DNA from: UBA7672 sp035548775 | GTDB lineage: Bacteria; Pseudomonadota; Alphaproteobacteria; Caulobacterales; Hyphomonadaceae | DNA length: 8,226 nucleotides | Direction of reading: 5' to 3' | Assembly (NCBI GenBank): GCA_035548775.1 | Contig: DASZSI010000162.1 | Coordinates: forward strand, 1 to 8,226 | Shown: positions 6,263 to 8,226 of the stretch, piece by piece | Layout of the letters: each line of letters starts with the position of its first letter | Position numbering within the stretch: the first letter of the stretch is position 1 | Translations under genes and position numbers: made by a program | Notes under the pieces: generated by a model | What the model saw: the letters and a program-made list of their open reading frames with translations, nothing else | What the model was told of the DNA's origin: nothing | Database searches by the model: none

Positions 6263-6892
6263 CTACTGCCCCTGGCCCGGCCAGCCCTTGTCGACCGGCT
6301 TCGAGGCATCGGCGGTGATCTTGAGGCTGGCGCAGTGGTGATAAGTGAACTCGCCTTCCTTGTTCAGTGGGTGCGACTCCATGAACTGGATCACCTGCAG
6401 CGTGCACTTGTCGCAATTGATATTGGGCAGTTTCACGTCGGCTTCCCAGAAGCTGTCTTTCGCAGGCGCGGCGTGATGCAGGAACAGGCCGTCTGCCAGC
6501 ACCGGCATCTGCGGGTTCGACTCGATCCGGCCAGAGACAGAGAGCGGGCCATTCTTGCCCTCCCGCGTGGTGGCGTCGGGATCCTTTGGCAGCTCCTTGC
6601 GGTCGAGCACAGCCAGCGCCACGCGATAGAAACCAGGGTGATAGATCGTTTCCTTGATCTTGATGTGGACAACGTCGCCGCCCTTCATCTCGGTGACCTT
6701 GCCCGTCTCCTTGCCGGCAGTGATGTCGGATGTACCACACGGCGCGGCCTTCTGCGGATCGCCCAGCTGGTTCGACTCTATCCAGGCGTCCGGCATCATC
6801 AGGATGAAGTGAGCCGACGCCGGACCGGCCGCCAGTATAACCGCCGACGCGCACACTGCAGCCGACACCAAAAACTTCACAGAGACCTTCAT
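6263..6892 (-). CDS. Secreted polysaccharide-monooxygenase-like protein with predicted N-terminal His (putative copper His-brace)
   Basis: 209 residues from ATG 6892, which has GAGGGG six bases upstream; an in-frame GTG at 6949 would hide the signal peptide. Residues 1-27 are a Sec signal peptide ending in ASA, so the mature protein begins with His28 (HFILMMPDAW). An N-terminal histidine after signal cleavage is the hallmark of lytic polysaccharide monooxygenases and related copper proteins. Other features are GDPQKAAPCGTSD (44-56), TIYHPGFYRVAL (82-93) with His85 as a candidate second copper ligand, CDKCTLQVIQFM (160-171), and TYHHCASLKI (183-192). Cys52, Cys160, Cys163 and Cys187 could form two disulphides. 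From memory this resembles bacterial groups described as polysaccharide-monooxygenase-like (SCE4755, MXAN_6652). A periplasmic copper-handling role is the main alternative. It is divergent from frmA and 66 bases upstream of the acyl-CoA dehydrogenase. Confidence 0.85.
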   Translation of the reverse strand: MKVSVKFLVSAAVCASAVILAAGPASAHFILMMPDAWIESNQLGDPQKAAPCGTSDITAGKETGKVTEMKGGDVVHIKIKETIYHPGFYRVALAVLDRKELPKDPDATTREGKNGPLSVSGRIESNPQMPVLADGLFLHHAAPAKDSFWEADVKLPNINCDKCTLQVIQFMESHPLNKEGEFTYHHCASLKITADASKPVDKGWPGQGQ

Positions 6893-7043
6893 GGACCGCC
6901 CCTCGTTAATCCGACCAAACTTTACGCCGCAAATGGCGCTTGCAGCCACATTGCCCTCAAATACGGCCCTTCACCAACCCTTCCGGGTGTGATGGATTTC
7001 GCGCCGTCCATTCTGTTCTGGCAATCTACCCTAGGGGCAATCG
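6893..7043. promoter_or_regulatory. Divergent intergenic region between the His-brace-like gene and frmA
   Basis: These 151 bases must carry the promoters of both flanking genes. Ribosome sites are visible at each end: GAGGGG before 6892 on the minus strand and AGGGG (7034-7038) before 7044 on the plus strand. An imperfectly centred inverted repeat, ATGGA (6992-6996) and TCCAT (7007-7011), is the only symmetrical element I noticed. No clear -35/-10 pair stands out. Confidence 0.5.
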
Positions 7044-8153
<1,110 letters not shown>

Positions 8154-8162
8154 GGGCAGGAC

Positions 8163-8177
8163 GGATCATCTTGATCC
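8163..8177 (+). terminator. Weak hairpin just after frmA; possible terminator
   Basis: GGATCA (8163-8168), TCT, TGATCC (8172-8177) is a perfect 6-bp inverted repeat nine bases after the frmA stop, followed by TCTTCGTT, a poor T-tract. A third GGATCA follows at 8186-8191. It could be a weak intrinsic terminator, but the stem is short and the tail is not T-rich. Confidence 0.25.
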
Positions 8178-8226
8178 TCTTCGTTGGATCACCCGAAAGC
8201 CGCGCGGCGAAGGCCGATCCCCGCCT

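Noticed and set aside
6893..6949. A longer start (GTG 6949) for the His-brace-like protein
   Set aside because: It would put 19 residues before a well-formed signal peptide; ATG 6892 has a good ribosome site.

Overview
This is a GC-rich, gene-dense chromosomal window that looks alphaproteobacterial. That view rests on codon use, a glutathione-dependent formaldehyde dehydrogenase, and the pairing of an acyl-CoA dehydrogenase with mmsA. I cannot assign a genus. I see no insertion sequence, phage gene, CRISPR array, tRNA or rRNA. It reads as ordinary core-metabolism chromosome with several poorly characterised accessory genes.

Left part (1-1290, minus strand): a two-gene operon. A small membrane protein with three predicted membrane segments and a charged coiled-coil-like linker (718-1290) is followed after 46 bases by an SPFH/band-7-like protein that runs off the left edge (1-671). 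About 350 bases without a gene follow (1291-1638), holding one strong hairpin.

Middle part (1639-6196): valine/branched-chain catabolism on the minus strand. In transcription order these are an acyl-CoA dehydrogenase (5042-6196), mmsA, the CoA-acylating methylmalonate-semialdehyde dehydrogenase (3462-4973), and mmsB, 3-hydroxyisobutyrate dehydrogenase (1639-2538). Together they could supply the isobutyryl-CoA oxidation step and the last two steps of valine breakdown to propionyl-CoA. The enoyl-CoA hydratase and 3-hydroxyisobutyryl-CoA hydrolase steps are not in the window. An unrelated plus-strand lipoprotein gene (2657-3454) lies between mmsB and mmsA. It is divergent from mmsB and ends only 7 bases from the mmsA stop.

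Right part (6263-8153): a divergent pair. On the minus strand is a secreted protein whose predicted mature N-terminus is His-Phe-Ile-Leu, with conserved Cys/His motifs like those of polysaccharide-monooxygenase-like (His-brace copper) proteins. On the plus strand is frmA/adhC, S-(hydroxymethyl)glutathione dehydrogenase, with every zinc ligand present. They share a 151-base intergenic region.

Most interesting points: the putative His-brace secreted protein; a perfect 10-bp inverted repeat directly abutting the start codon of the acyl-CoA dehydrogenase; the membrane-protein/SPFH pair; and the unrecognised lipoprotein splitting the mms genes.
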